A DNA stretch of 64,000 bases. It comes from JBJXHG01 sp046160865 (lineage in GTDB: Bacteria; Planctomycetota; UBA1135; GCA-002686595). The position numbers and the translations under genes are program-made. Location: assembly GCA_046160865.1 (NCBI GenBank), contig JBJXHG010000004.1, forward strand, positions 1 through 64,000. Direction: 5' to 3'. The notes below the pieces were generated by a model. That model was not told the origin of the DNA and made no database searches. It worked only from the letters and a program-made list of their open reading frames with translations. This document shows positions 25,731 through 34,777 of the stretch, piece after piece. Numbering within the stretch: the stretch's first letter is position 1; each line of letters opens with the position of its first letter.

Positions 25731-27512
25731 TCATGCGTCGACGCGAAGGATCCGAGCGACCGACGGAATGTCGTCGACCATTCCGAAGAGCATGTACCAG
25801 CCCAGTGGCAGCACGTCCGGATCCGTCGGTAACACGAGCGACGCGTCCGCACCGTTCTGCGTCACCGGCAGCACGAGCCGGCGTGGAACTCCGGCATCGA
25901 CCCAGTGAGTGGTCGACTGCAAACCCATCAAGACGAAGCTGGTGAGCTGCGTCTGCGGAAAGACGTCGAGCGAAACGGTGGCGCCGCGCGACGGAGTCGT
26001 GTCCGACGGCGAGGAGATCTGCGGCCGCACGCCGCGGAACAGGTAGGGCGGACGATAGGCCTCGATGGCGTTGGTCGTCGGTCCGACCTGAAACTTGATG
26101 CGCGTTCCACCGGTGGTCACGACGCGTCCATCGGGGACGAGCAGCGTCACGGCGTGGTACTCGCGGAACGCCAGCATGTCGGCGATTCGCCGCCAGCCCA
26201 GCGTCACGGGATCGAATAGATCACAGCGCTCCACGATCCCGAGTACGTTCGGCTCTGCGCCTGCGGTCGTCTCTTGATCGCCCGCGCCGACGAAGATGTT
26301 CCCGTCGGGTAGGTGAACCACTTCGGCTTGCATGCGCACGAGACTCGGATTCGGCCCCAGACTCCATTGGCCGGTCGCCGGGTCGTAGATCTCGATCATG
26401 CGAGCCGTCGGCTGGGTCACGCGGCTGACGCCGACGGCGAGCGCTCGACCGTCGGCGAGAACGATGAGGGAGTGGTCGCTGTGCCCGGGAAATCCGCGGC
26501 TTGGGAAGTTGAACGCACCGGTGGGCTGCCACTGTGCCGTGAGCGGGTCGTAGAGCTCCGGCGAGGTTCCCCACGTGCGCAGCACTTTGCCCGTGTAGAG
26601 CAGTGCGCTGGGCGGGAACTCCAGCGGCGAGTTCATCGTGTCGGTGAACGAGAAGTTCTGCGTCGCGGGCGAGTAGACTTCGCAAGTGTCCGTGCGCTGC
26701 GCGGTGGGTGCCGTGCCGCCGCCCATCACGAGCAGTCTTCCGTCCGCGAGTCGCGCGAGCCCCGGATACCACCGTCCGGCCGCGAGCAGCATGTTCGATT
26801 GTTGGATCCAGAAATCGAGCGGTGTGAAACGCTTGACCCAAGCGACGGCGTTGGTGAACGCTCCCGGATCGCTCGGCGACTGCCCACCCACCATGAGAAT
26901 GCCTCCGTCGACGAGGAGCGTTCCATTCATGCAGCCCTGCTCGGTCCCGGAGCCGGGTGGGAACGTCTTCTGACCCGTGACGGGATCGAAGAGAACCGGA
27001 TCTTGCGTGTCGTGGCAGTACATGATCGTTCCGTCGGGCCGCAGGATTCCGATGTCCGTTCCGTCGAACACTTCCGGGGATGTGTCGCCGATCACGTTCC
27101 ACGCACCCGGATGAGTTTCCGGTGTCAGTGCGAAGTTCAACGTGCTCGCGCCGCTCGTGACGTTGACGGCAACCTCTTGGTAGGCGTATCCGCGGGCTGC
27201 GATGCCGAGCGAGAACGATCCCGGCGGCAAACTCGACACCAAGTACGTTCCGTCGGGAAGCGACCGCGTCTCGCGGAAGAACGAGAGATCGGAACGGAAC
27301 ACGGTGACTCTCGCCGAGTCCACCGGCGCCCCGCTCGTTTGAACCGTGATGTTGCCGAGGACGGTACTTCCGCGAGCAATGCGATTCGCGGGGACGTGAG
27401 CGGGAGCTGGCTGCGTCGACTGTAGCGGTTGCGCTGCGACTACGGCGGAGCAAACGGACAGCGCCGAAATGGCGTGTATGAGACGTGAGTGGATCCGATG
27501 GTTGAGCAACAT
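25731..27512 (-). CDS. Secreted galactose-oxidase-like copper radical oxidase with N-terminal carboxypeptidase-regulatory-like domain
   Basis: A 593-aa protein from ATG 27512; the signal peptide ends near VVAAQP. Residues ~48-130 look like a carboxypeptidase-regulatory beta-sandwich (GSTVLGNITVQTSG). Residues ~150-490 are a seven-bladed Kelch propeller and ~495-593 the galactose-oxidase-like C-terminal Ig domain (DUF1929). Copper-site residues seem conserved: Cys194 (GCMNGT), Tyr249 (AGRWYPG, the expected Cys-Tyr cofactor partner), Tyr452/His453 (REYHAVTLL) and His536 (STTHWVDAG). It should be an oxidase using a Cys-Tyr radical on an alcohol or aldehyde, yielding H2O2. It ends the copper island 88 bp after the multicopper oxidase. 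Confidence 0.85.
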   Translation of the reverse strand: MLLNHRIHSRLIHAISALSVCSAVVAAQPLQSTQPAPAHVPANRIARGSTVLGNITVQTSGAPVDSARVTVFRSDLSFFRETRSLPDGTYLVSSLPPGSFSLGIAARGYAYQEVAVNVTSGASTLNFALTPETHPGAWNVIGDTSPEVFDGTDIGILRPDGTIMYCHDTQDPVLFDPVTGQKTFPPGSGTEQGCMNGTLLVDGGILMVGGQSPSDPGAFTNAVAWVKRFTPLDFWIQQSNMLLAAGRWYPGLARLADGRLLVMGGGTAPTAQRTDTCEVYSPATQNFSFTDTMNSPLEFPPSALLYTGKVLRTWGTSPELYDPLTAQWQPTGAFNFPSRGFPGHSDHSLIVLADGRALAVGVSRVTQPTARMIEIYDPATGQWSLGPNPSLVRMQAEVVHLPDGNIFVGAGDQETTAGAEPNVLGIVERCDLFDPVTLGWRRIADMLAFREYHAVTLLVPDGRVVTTGGTRIKFQVGPTTNAIEAYRPPYLFRGVRPQISSPSDTTPSRGATVSLDVFPQTQLTSFVLMGLQSTTHWVDAGVPRRLVLPVTQNGADASLVLPTDPDVLPLGWYMLFGMVDDIPSVARILRVDA

Positions 27513-27600
27513 GGCGTCCGCATCTCCTTGGCTGGTTGTCCTAAGCATACTCGCGCATTTGGAAAGCACGGCATCACGAGGCGCGCGTGCGTCTCCGTGC

Positions 27601-28902
27601 TCAGACGTCGATGCCGTCCGCGCGAAGTTGCTCGGATGCGGCAGGCTCCGCGATGCTGCCTGCAGGGTGCGAGTACCAACCGGGATCGCCGTCGCCTTCG
27701 AGCTGGTCGCGCACTTTGAGCAGCGTGAACATGCCGCTCATCGTGATGTATCCGAACGGGCCGCGCGCGCTGACCATTGGCAAGCTGTTGGGCGGCACGG
27801 AATCGTCCATCTCGCCGTGCGCTGTCACGCCCATCTCGTCGAACTCGGGCACGACGGCGGCGAGCTTCTCGTCGAACGTGCTCGGGTCGACGCCGATCAG
27901 ATTCGGAACGCCGTGCCCCATCTGCGTCATGACGTGGTGCGTCATGTGGCAATGCAGCGACCAATCGCCCGGATTGTCGGCGACGAGTTCGATCGTGCGC
28001 GTGCTGCCGACGGGCACGAGCACGCTGACCTCCGGCCAGCGGCCGGCCTCCGGAATGACCCCGCCATCGGTCTCCACGACGGTGAACGAGTGGCCGTGCA
28101 GGTGGATGGGATGATGATCCATCGCGCTGAGGTTGCCGATGCGGATGCGAACGCGCTCGCCGGTGCGCGCGAGCAGCGGCTGCGTCGCTGGTGAGATCAC
28201 CGCGTTGAAGGTCAGTACGTTGAAGTCCGTCATCTCGTTCGGATCCGGACGGCGCGCGCCGACGTCGAGCTTCCATTCGCTCAACAAGTACGCGTAGTCG
28301 CGATCCGGCGGCGGCCCGAGCGGGTGGCGCGGATGGATGATGAACATGCCCATCATCCCCATCGCCATCTGCGTCATCTCGTCGTGATGGGAGTGGTACA
28401 TGTACGTGCCGTGCTGGCGCAGCACGAACTCGTATCGAAATGTCTCGCCCGGCTGAATCGGCCGCTGCGTCAGCCCGCCGACACCGTCCATGCCGTTTGG
28501 AATCAGCAGGCCGTGCCAGTGCGTGGACGTCGGCACATCGAGACGGTTGGTCATGTAGATGCGAACGTGATCGCCTTCGACGGCCTCGATCGTCGGACCG
28601 TGGACGCGACCGTTGTAGCCCCAGCAATGGGCCTTCATGCCGGGCGCGAACTCGTGCTCGACCTCTTCGGCGACGAGATGGAACACCTTCACGCCGTCGA
28701 CGACGCGAAACGGGAGCGCGACACCGTTTGGAGTCACAGTCGGCACGTAGTCGACTCCGGGAACGCCGGGCGGGAGCGCGACGGCGAGATCGGCGTGTGT
28801 CAGTGTGGTTGCAGGCTGGGCGCGAAGCGCGCGTGCCGCCGTGCCCGCGCCGATCGCCGTCGCGGTGGAACGAACGAGAAAACTGCGGCGTGAGGGCTCC
28901 AT
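27601..28902 (-). CDS. Two-domain multicopper oxidase, Tat-exported
   Basis: A 433-aa protein from ATG 28902 with a twin-arginine signal SRRSFLVRS. Copper-ligand motifs: HWHG (128-131), YHSHH (169-173), HPIHLHGHS (264-272) and HCHMTHHVM (318-326). Only about 70 residues separate the second and third motifs, so the protein appears to have two cupredoxin domains and would need to trimerise, like small laccases. A Met-rich stretch (HDEMTQMAMGMMGM) resembles the copper-binding region of CopA/CueO oxidases and supports a cuprous-oxidase role in the periplasm. The start lies 1 bp after the end of the TolC-like gene: same operon. Tat motif fits export folded with copper. Confidence 0.9.
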   Translation of the reverse strand: MEPSRRSFLVRSTATAIGAGTAARALRAQPATTLTHADLAVALPPGVPGVDYVPTVTPNGVALPFRVVDGVKVFHLVAEEVEHEFAPGMKAHCWGYNGRVHGPTIEAVEGDHVRIYMTNRLDVPTSTHWHGLLIPNGMDGVGGLTQRPIQPGETFRYEFVLRQHGTYMYHSHHDEMTQMAMGMMGMFIIHPRHPLGPPPDRDYAYLLSEWKLDVGARRPDPNEMTDFNVLTFNAVISPATQPLLARTGERVRIRIGNLSAMDHHPIHLHGHSFTVVETDGGVIPEAGRWPEVSVLVPVGSTRTIELVADNPGDWSLHCHMTHHVMTQMGHGVPNLIGVDPSTFDEKLAAVVPEFDEMGVTAHGEMDDSVPPNSLPMVSARGPFGYITMSGMFTLLKVRDQLEGDGDPGWYSHPAGSIAEPAASEQLRADGIDV

Positions 28903-28903
28903 G

Positions 28904-30316
28904 TCAATGTCCTCCAGCAGGTAACGCCATCGTCGCGTTGCGACGCGCTCTCGGCTCCGCGCCGACGCGCTCTTGGTTGAAGCTGCCCGCGAGTAGCTCA
29001 TCGAGGTCGAGACGCGCGAGAACGGCATCGCGCAGCGTCTCGACATGGCTGCGTTGGGCCGCGATCTCCTGTTCTTTGACGACGAGGACGTCGAACACGC
29101 CGATCTGCATCGCGTTGTAGTTGCGCAGCGTCTCGCGCACGAGTCGGCTCGCAGTCGGCAGCTCCTCGGTTCGGATGAATGCCGCTTGCTCGCCTAGTGA
29201 GAGCGCGCGCGCTCGCAACCGGCGCGCAGCCGAGCGGATCTCCACGGCGAGCGCCACATGGTGCGCCAACGACGCCTGGACGCGTGCGTGCGCGCCCGCT
29301 CGTGCCGCTGCGCCCGTGTCGAAGAGCGGCACGCTGACCGCGAGCGCGGGCCCCAGGCCCCAGTCGCCGCCATCGACCTCGCGTTTGGCAGCCAGGCCCA
29401 CGTCGCCTGTCGAGAACGCGGCCTCCCATGACGTGAACCCAGCTCGGCGAGCCTCGGCCGTGGTGTGCGCACGACTCTCCGCGAGATCGAGGCTCGCCGC
29501 GATGGCACGCGTCTCAACTTGCTCGACGTCGAGCGACGCACCCGGGTCTTCCGTGAGCGTCCCAGCCAGCGTCCATGTCACGCTGTCGCCCCACAGTCCG
29601 AGCAGGACGTTGAGCGGCTCGCGGGCTTCGAGCAGCGCGGACTCGGCTTGGGCCACGCCGAGCTTCGCGCGTGCGAGCGCGATCTCCTCGGTAGTCAGGC
29701 GCGGATCCGTGACGTTGCCGGCGCGGTGCAGCTGGCTCATGAGATCGAACGAAGCCTGAGCCGCCCGCAGCACGTCGCGCTCGACCTGGAGCAAACGCAC
29801 GGCGGCGTGGACGCGCACGAAGGCACGCCGAGCGTCGTAGGCGAGCCGGATGATCTCATTGGCGATCTGCGCGCGGTTCGCCTCGAGCTCGGCTTCCGCC
29901 ACGCGCTTGCGCGCCGAAAGGAAGAACAGGTCGAGGAACGGCTGCATCACGCTGGCTTCGATCTCCGTACCGGAGTCGAAGAGAGTCGCGCTCGCGCTGA
30001 AGACGGGATTGCGGAGCAGTCCGGCTTGCACGAGCTCCGACGACGACACACCCAGGCGCGCGAGCGCGGCGCTCACCTCGCGATTGTTGAGGATCGCGAT
30101 CTTCACCGCGTCGTCCTCGGTGAGCTCGCGCTTCAGCAGCTCGAGTGCTTCCGGCACGATCGCACCACCGGTCTCGGAGGGGACGTCGATCCGAACGTGC
30201 ACGCGCCTTTCGACGAGCGCTCGCACCGAATCGATGTCGCCGTCTCGCTGTCGAGCGACGCTCGCGCAACTGGGGGGGACGATGACGAGCAGAGCCACGA
30301 AAATCGCTGCTCTCAC
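28904..30316 (-). CDS. TolC-family outer-membrane efflux lipoprotein (CusC-like)
   Basis: A 470-aa protein starting at GTG 30316, chosen because the upstream stop overlaps it (GTGA) and a GGAGG lies 6 bases ahead. The signal ends in a lipobox-like PPSC, as in CusC/NodT. Two homologous halves of long amphipathic helices follow (for example LRNPVFSASATLFDSG, then coiled-coil stretches), the hallmark of trimeric outer-membrane channels. In this setting it likely expels copper from the periplasm; no RND pump or periplasmic adaptor gene is visible in the window, so the partner is unknown or encoded elsewhere. Confidence 0.9.
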   Translation of the reverse strand: MRAAIFVALLVIVPPSCASVARQRDGDIDSVRALVERRVHVRIDVPSETGGAIVPEALELLKRELTEDDAVKIAILNNREVSAALARLGVSSSELVQAGLLRNPVFSASATLFDSGTEIEASVMQPFLDLFFLSARKRVAEAELEANRAQIANEIIRLAYDARRAFVRVHAAVRLLQVERDVLRAAQASFDLMSQLHRAGNVTDPRLTTEEIALARAKLGVAQAESALLEAREPLNVLLGLWGDSVTWTLAGTLTEDPGASLDVEQVETRAIAASLDLAESRAHTTAEARRAGFTSWEAAFSTGDVGLAAKREVDGGDWGLGPALAVSVPLFDTGAAARAGAHARVQASLAHHVALAVEIRSAARRLRARALSLGEQAAFIRTEELPTASRLVRETLRNYNAMQIGVFDVLVVKEQEIAAQRSHVETLRDAVLARLDLDELLAGSFNQERVGAEPRARRNATMALPAGGH

Positions 30317-30564
30317 GTGCAACCTCCACGATCCCCATCATGAAAAGGAGCTTGGCGGTGCGGTGTTCGTTCCGCGGGAGGCTCGGTCGGGGGGGTGCTC
30401 ACCGGCGCTGATGGCGGGCTCAGCACCGACGAGCGAGACGGTGCCGGAGAATGCACTGCTCGAACCGATGCGGGGTGTGACGCAGGAAGTTCGGGCATCG
30501 GTGCTACCGCCTTGCAACTGGCGAACAGCACGAGGAGAGCCGTGGAATACGTGACCTTCTTCAT
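30313..30564 (-). CDS. Small Pro/Ser-rich lipoprotein (83 aa)
   Basis: ATG 30564 opens MKKVTYSTALLVLFASCKAV, a short signal with lipobox FASC. The mature part is Pro/Ser/Thr-rich and ends HRQAPFHDGDRGGCT. Its stop overlaps the GTG of the TolC-like gene (GTGA, 30313-30316), so the two are coupled. No known family. It may bind metal with its His/Cys tail or space the channel from the membrane; inference only. Confidence 0.7.
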   Translation of the reverse strand: MKKVTYSTALLVLFASCKAVAPMPELPASHPASVRAVHSPAPSRSSVLSPPSAPVSTPPTEPPAERTPHRQAPFHDGDRGGCT

Positions 30565-30599
30565 TGGGTTGCGCTTGTGATCATGCGATCCGTCGTCTC

Positions 30600-31295
30600 T
30601 CAATCGGGCGAGCGCCCATTGGATCCGACTGTGCCCCGATGCTCTCCCGTGCCCGCCGCATCGCGTTCCTTTTCTTCCTTGGCGCGCAGCTCTTTGGCTT
30701 TCGCCAGGACCTTCGCCGGATCCTTCTCGATCTCCTCGATCAACTTCGGCGACGAAAGCCGCACGAGATGACCATCGATTACGACGAAAGCGTTCTTCAC
30801 TGTCGCTTCGCCCGTCACGGGGCATGTGCTGTTGGCGAGATCGGTGAGCTTGGGATCGTTGAGCTTCGCCAAGACGATCTGCGACTCCTCGCGCGCGCGT
30901 CGGACCGCCACGGAGTCGGCGACGAAGAACTCGAAGCCCTGCAGGACGACTGTCGGGGAGTCCGTCTTGATCTCTTTGCCCGACACCGGGCACTTCGTGT
31001 TCTCGATCTTCTTGTTCGTCGGAAAAGCGGTGCGGTAGGCCGGATCGAGATCATCGAAGATGTCTTTGATGCAGCTCTTGCAGCACACGTAGATGCGGCC
31101 CTTCTCGGTTTCCGCGAATAGCCGCGTCGACACGGGCTTGCCCATGATCGGGCACGAAGGGTTCGCGTAGATGGGGACGCTGACGGTGGACTGCTGCTGC
31201 GCGACGAGGACATCGCCGGTGGCCTTCTGCGGATGAGCATGGGCCGAACCGAACAGTGGAATGGCGAGGAACAAGGCGGCGTTGAAATGGATCAC
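30600..31295 (-). CDS. Periplasmic YHS/TRASH-like triple-Cys-motif protein
   Basis: A 231-aa protein starting at GTG 31295; AAGGA lies 7 bases upstream, and this start gives a signal peptide ending SAHA. Three repeats begin with a CPxxG motif: NPSCPIMGKPVS (residues ~46-57), NTKCPVSGKEIK (~99-110) and NSTCPVTGEATV (~155-166). The first also contains 'IYVCCKSCIKDIF', the remaining Cys of a YHS/TRASH metal site. A Lys/Glu-rich C-terminal tail follows. Such modules chelate copper or other soft metals. It precedes the lipoprotein-TolC-oxidase genes by 35 bp, consistent with periplasmic copper handling. Confidence 0.8.
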   Translation of the reverse strand: MIHFNAALFLAIPLFGSAHAHPQKATGDVLVAQQQSTVSVPIYANPSCPIMGKPVSTRLFAETEKGRIYVCCKSCIKDIFDDLDPAYRTAFPTNKKIENTKCPVSGKEIKTDSPTVVLQGFEFFVADSVAVRRAREESQIVLAKLNDPKLTDLANSTCPVTGEATVKNAFVVIDGHLVRLSSPKLIEEIEKDPAKVLAKAKELRAKEEKERDAAGTGEHRGTVGSNGRSPD

Positions 31296-31470
31296 GATGA
31301 AGTCCTTGAGCGAATCTGGAGCCGAGCAAAGGTCGACGCCTGCGAGGCGCGCGACACGAGGAACGCATGGCGACACGTCCGGAGTGCGGACTGAGTCGAG
31401 AAAGGCCGCGAGCGGCGGCGCGGAACGCGCGGCGCGGCCGGCGGGTGCGACCGAAGAGCGTTCGTTTCGG

Positions 31471-31884
31471 CTAGATGCGAAGCGGCACGTTGGCGCGTTC
31501 CCACGGCGGATCGTGCGCGCGCGTCCGGGCCAACTCGCAGTTCTTCACGATGGGCTCCGAGATCCGAACGGCGCCCACGAGCGTTGCACTCGGCAGCGCG
31601 TCGATCGATGGGCTGTGCGGGAGCACCGACGCTGCCGGTTGGGTCGGAGTGCTGACCAGCACGCAGCGGCAGCCCGTGCCGCCGGCGCATTGAATCCAAT
31701 GGACCGGCTCGTCTTCCGGTTGCTCGTCGCAGCAACTCGCGTCGCGCTCCGAAGCGCGTGCGTCCGCGTGCGCGTCCCCGCCGCCCAGGAGGCCGTTGCA
31801 CAGGCAGACTCGGAACGTGAGGGCGCCGGGCACTTGCAAGCCCAGGGTCATCACGATCACGACGAGAAGGCGGTGGAGTGACAC
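31471..31884 (-). CDS. Cys-containing secreted hypothetical protein (137 aa)
   Basis: GTG 31884 opens MSLHRLLVVIVMTLGLQVPG, a signal peptide. The mature part carries clustered cysteines: CLC (27-29), CC (51-52), C66, C72 and C74. Paired soft-metal ligands in an exported protein inside a copper locus suggest copper binding, but there is no recognised family. No ribosome site is obvious, yet the start follows the previous stop by only 9 bp. The 175 bp between its end (31471) and the next start (31295) hold nothing I can name. Confidence 0.6.
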   Translation of the reverse strand: MSLHRLLVVIVMTLGLQVPGALTFRVCLCNGLLGGGDAHADARASERDASCCDEQPEDEPVHWIQCAGGTGCRCVLVSTPTQPAASVLPHSPSIDALPSATLVGAVRISEPIVKNCELARTRAHDPPWERANVPLRI

Positions 31885-31893
31885 GTGAATGGT

Positions 31894-32175
31894 TTAGCCG
31901 CGGACGCGCGGATTGCGAGCCGGGGTCCGCGGACCCCGATCGTAGCCAAGAAGCGGCCCTGCATTGATCCGAAACGTGCATCTGGGCGCCGTTCCCGACG
32001 GCCGGGGATCGCGCTCGTGTCCGGGCTGGGTGGTTACCGGCAACGCGCCGGCCGAGTCGGGCTGGTCGCCCGGAGTCCAAACGACGCCCACCGCAAGTCG
32101 ATCGCCCGCGACGAGCGGTCCGGGCACCGCTCGAAGTGCGGCGCGGAGACCCACCTCGTGGTATTGCGTGCTCAT
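31894..32175 (-). CDS. Hypothetical protein (93 aa) coupled to the copper ATPase
   Basis: ATG 32175 overlaps the stop of the copper ATPase (ATGA). The start MSTQYHEVGLRAALRAVPGP looks protein-like; the C-terminal half is rich in Pro, Arg and Gly and could be a frameshifted or decayed end. The coupling is the main reason to think it is translated. It has no family I know. Confidence 0.45.
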   Translation of the reverse strand: MSTQYHEVGLRAALRAVPGPLVAGDRLAVGVVWTPGDQPDSAGALPVTTQPGHERDPRPSGTAPRCTFRINAGPLLGYDRGPRTPARNPRVRG

Positions 32176-34616
32176 AGCTCGATCCGGCGCAAACGGAGCG
32201 CGTTCGCGATCACGGACACCGACGAAAGGCTCATCGCCGCACTCGCGATCATTGGCGAAAGCAACCAGCCGGTGATCGGGTAGAGCATTCCCGCGGCGAT
32301 CGGCACTCCCAGCGCGTTGTAAGCGAAGGCGAAGAAGAGATTCTCGCGGATGTTGCGCCGCGTTGCGCGCGCCAATCGCCGTGCGCGTAGGAGCCCGCGC
32401 AGGTCCCCGTGCACGAGCGTGATCCCGGCACTCTCGATCGCGACGTCGGTTCCCGTCCCCATCGCGACACCTACATCGGCGGCGGCGAGGGCGGGTGCAT
32501 CGTTCACTCCATCGCCGGCCATCCCGACCTTGTGGCCGTCTCGGCGAGCGTTCGCGACGAACTCCGCCTTCTGCGCCGGCATCATCTCGGCGTGGACTTC
32601 GTCGATGCGGAGCTTGCGTGCGATCACGTCGGCGGTCGGTCGTGCGTCACCGGTTAGCAACACGACGCGCACGCCGTCCGCTCGGAGCTGCTCCAGAACC
32701 TCTGGCGCGGATGCCTTGAGCTCATCGGCCACCGCGAGCAGTCCTCCTGGTTTTCCGTCGACCGCAACGAAGATCACGGTGCGACCTTCGCGCCGGTGCG
32801 CCTCGGCGCGCGCGGCGAGCTCGTCGACCTCGATCCCCGACTCGGCGAGGAACGTTGCCGTGCCGAGCAGGATGTCGCGCGTATGCACGCGCCCGCGTAC
32901 GCCCTTGCCGGTCACGGCGTTGAAACGCTCGACCGACATCGGAGCAATGCCGCGCGCCGCAGCGCCGGCTGTGATCGCCGCCGCGAGTGGGTGCTCACTA
33001 GCACGTTCGAGAGCGGCAGCCAGTGCAACGAGCTCGCGTTCGTCGAGCGGCGCGATCGCTTCGATGGCGACGAGCTTCGGTCGGCCTTCCGTCAGCGTGC
33101 CGGTCTTGTCCACGACGAGCGTGTCGATCTTGGCCAGCGCCTCGAGTGCTTCTGCATCGCGCACCAGAACACCCGCGCGTGCGCCTCGGCCGACGCCGAC
33201 CATTACGGACATGGGCGTCGCCAAGCCGAGCGCGCACGGACACGCGATGATGAGCACTGCGATCGCATTCGAGAGCGCGAAGGAGAGCCGCGGTTCCGGA
33301 CCGAAGGCAAACCAAGCGACGAAAGTCAGCACCGCGATCGCGAGCACGGCGGGCACGAAGACCGCGGAGACGCGATCCGCCACGCGCTGGATCGGCGCGC
33401 GGCTGCGCTGCGACTCGCCCACGAGTCGCACGATCTGCGCGAGAAGCGTGTCGATCCCGACGCGCTCGGCTCGAAGGACGAGAGTTCCCGTGCCGTTGAG
33501 TGTGCCCGCCGAAACCCGATCCCCCGGTGCCTTCTCGACGGGCAGTGGCTCTCCGGTCAGCATCGACTCGTCGAGCGCACTGCGCCCGTCGGTCACGACC
33601 GCGTCGACCGGAACTTTCTCGCCAGGACGCAAGCGCAGAAGATCACCCGACGCGACCCTCTCGAGGGGAACATCCGCCTCTGTTCCGTCCGCGAAGACCT
33701 TGCGTGCGGCCTTCGGCGCGAGCTCGAGCAGCGAACGAATGGCATCGCCGGTACGCCGGCGTGCGTAGAGCTCGAGCACTTGACCGAGCAAGGTCAGCAC
33801 CGTGATCGCTGCTGCGGCTTCGTAGTACACCGGTAGACCGCCGTGGCCCGTCGCGAAGGATCCGCCAGTCATGGAGAGCGTCGCGAAAATGCTCCACACG
33901 AAAGCAGCACCCACGCCGAGCGCGATCAGCGTGAACATGTTCGCGCGGCGCACGCGCACGGAGTTCAGTGCGCGTGCGAAGAACGGTGCCGCACCCCAGA
34001 CGACGACCGGGAGCGTGAGAGCGAGTTGAAGCCAGGAGAGAGTGAGGGGGCTCGCGCCGAACCCGAGACTCGGAATCATGTCCGCCATCGCCAGGAAGAT
34101 GACGGGAGCCGCGAACACCCCGGAGACGAGCAATCGCCGCCGCATGTCGCGCTCTTCATCGGACGGACCGTCGTCTGCCGCGGCGAGCATGGGTTCGAGC
34201 GGCATCCCGCAGATCGGGCAATCGCCGGGACCGTCCTGCACGATCTCGGGATGCATCGGGCAGGTGTAGCGCTCGGCTGCGACCAGGCTCGCTGCATCGG
34301 CATTGCGGGCGTGCGACACCGACGCCGCGGTCACGTCGTGCGCGTCGTGTTTCGCCGGCGTGGACGACACTTTCCCGCAGCACGCATGCGAAGCCACGGC
34401 CACCCGTCCGCCGGAGAATTGCTCCGGCTCGGAGCGGAAGCGCTCGAGGCAATGCGTGCTGCAGAAAAAGTGCGTGGTGCCCGCGTGGTCGAGCGAGCCG
34501 GCCGCCGTGCCGGGATCGACACGCACGCCGCATACCGGATCGACGACGGTGGTGGTGGTCGCAGTGGCGATGGCGCGCTCATGCGTGCCGGTAAACGGAT
34601 CCGTGTGCGTCTTCAT
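32172..34616 (-). CDS. copA: Copper-translocating P1B-type ATPase
   Basis: An 814-aa P-type ATPase. The N-terminus has no CxxC HMA domain; instead it has a YHS domain (~26-67, DPVCGVRVDPGT, FFCSTHC), a His/Cys-rich linker, and a heavy-metal-binding motif (117-143, YTCPMHPEIVQDGPGDCPICG). The transport-site motif CPC sits in a membrane helix (IIACPCALGLATP), the phosphorylation site is DKTGTLTEG, and the hinge is GDGVNDAPALAAADVG; SEHPLAAA gives the nucleotide-binding HP. It should export Cu(I) from the cytoplasm. Start ATG 34616 has GAGGAG seven bases upstream. The ECF sigma gene sits 161 bp upstream in the same direction. Confidence 0.93.
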   Translation of the reverse strand: MKTHTDPFTGTHERAIATATTTTVVDPVCGVRVDPGTAAGSLDHAGTTHFFCSTHCLERFRSEPEQFSGGRVAVASHACCGKVSSTPAKHDAHDVTAASVSHARNADAASLVAAERYTCPMHPEIVQDGPGDCPICGMPLEPMLAAADDGPSDEERDMRRRLLVSGVFAAPVIFLAMADMIPSLGFGASPLTLSWLQLALTLPVVVWGAAPFFARALNSVRVRRANMFTLIALGVGAAFVWSIFATLSMTGGSFATGHGGLPVYYEAAAAITVLTLLGQVLELYARRRTGDAIRSLLELAPKAARKVFADGTEADVPLERVASGDLLRLRPGEKVPVDAVVTDGRSALDESMLTGEPLPVEKAPGDRVSAGTLNGTGTLVLRAERVGIDTLLAQIVRLVGESQRSRAPIQRVADRVSAVFVPAVLAIAVLTFVAWFAFGPEPRLSFALSNAIAVLIIACPCALGLATPMSVMVGVGRGARAGVLVRDAEALEALAKIDTLVVDKTGTLTEGRPKLVAIEAIAPLDERELVALAAALERASEHPLAAAITAGAAARGIAPMSVERFNAVTGKGVRGRVHTRDILLGTATFLAESGIEVDELAARAEAHRREGRTVIFVAVDGKPGGLLAVADELKASAPEVLEQLRADGVRVVLLTGDARPTADVIARKLRIDEVHAEMMPAQKAEFVANARRDGHKVGMAGDGVNDAPALAAADVGVAMGTGTDVAIESAGITLVHGDLRGLLRARRLARATRRNIRENLFFAFAYNALGVPIAAGMLYPITGWLLSPMIASAAMSLSSVSVIANALRLRRIEL

Positions 34617-34777
34617 GGCAGGTCTCCTCGTGGTTGCCTGGGAGACGAATGCCAGTCCGGTGCATTACACGGTCCGTCGCATCTCGCGGTCTCACGGGCG
34701 CGATCGCCGAGAATCGCGGCAGCAATCCGGATGCCGCCGCCATGAGGTGAGCAGGAGGCGCGCCCCCGCGCTCGACC

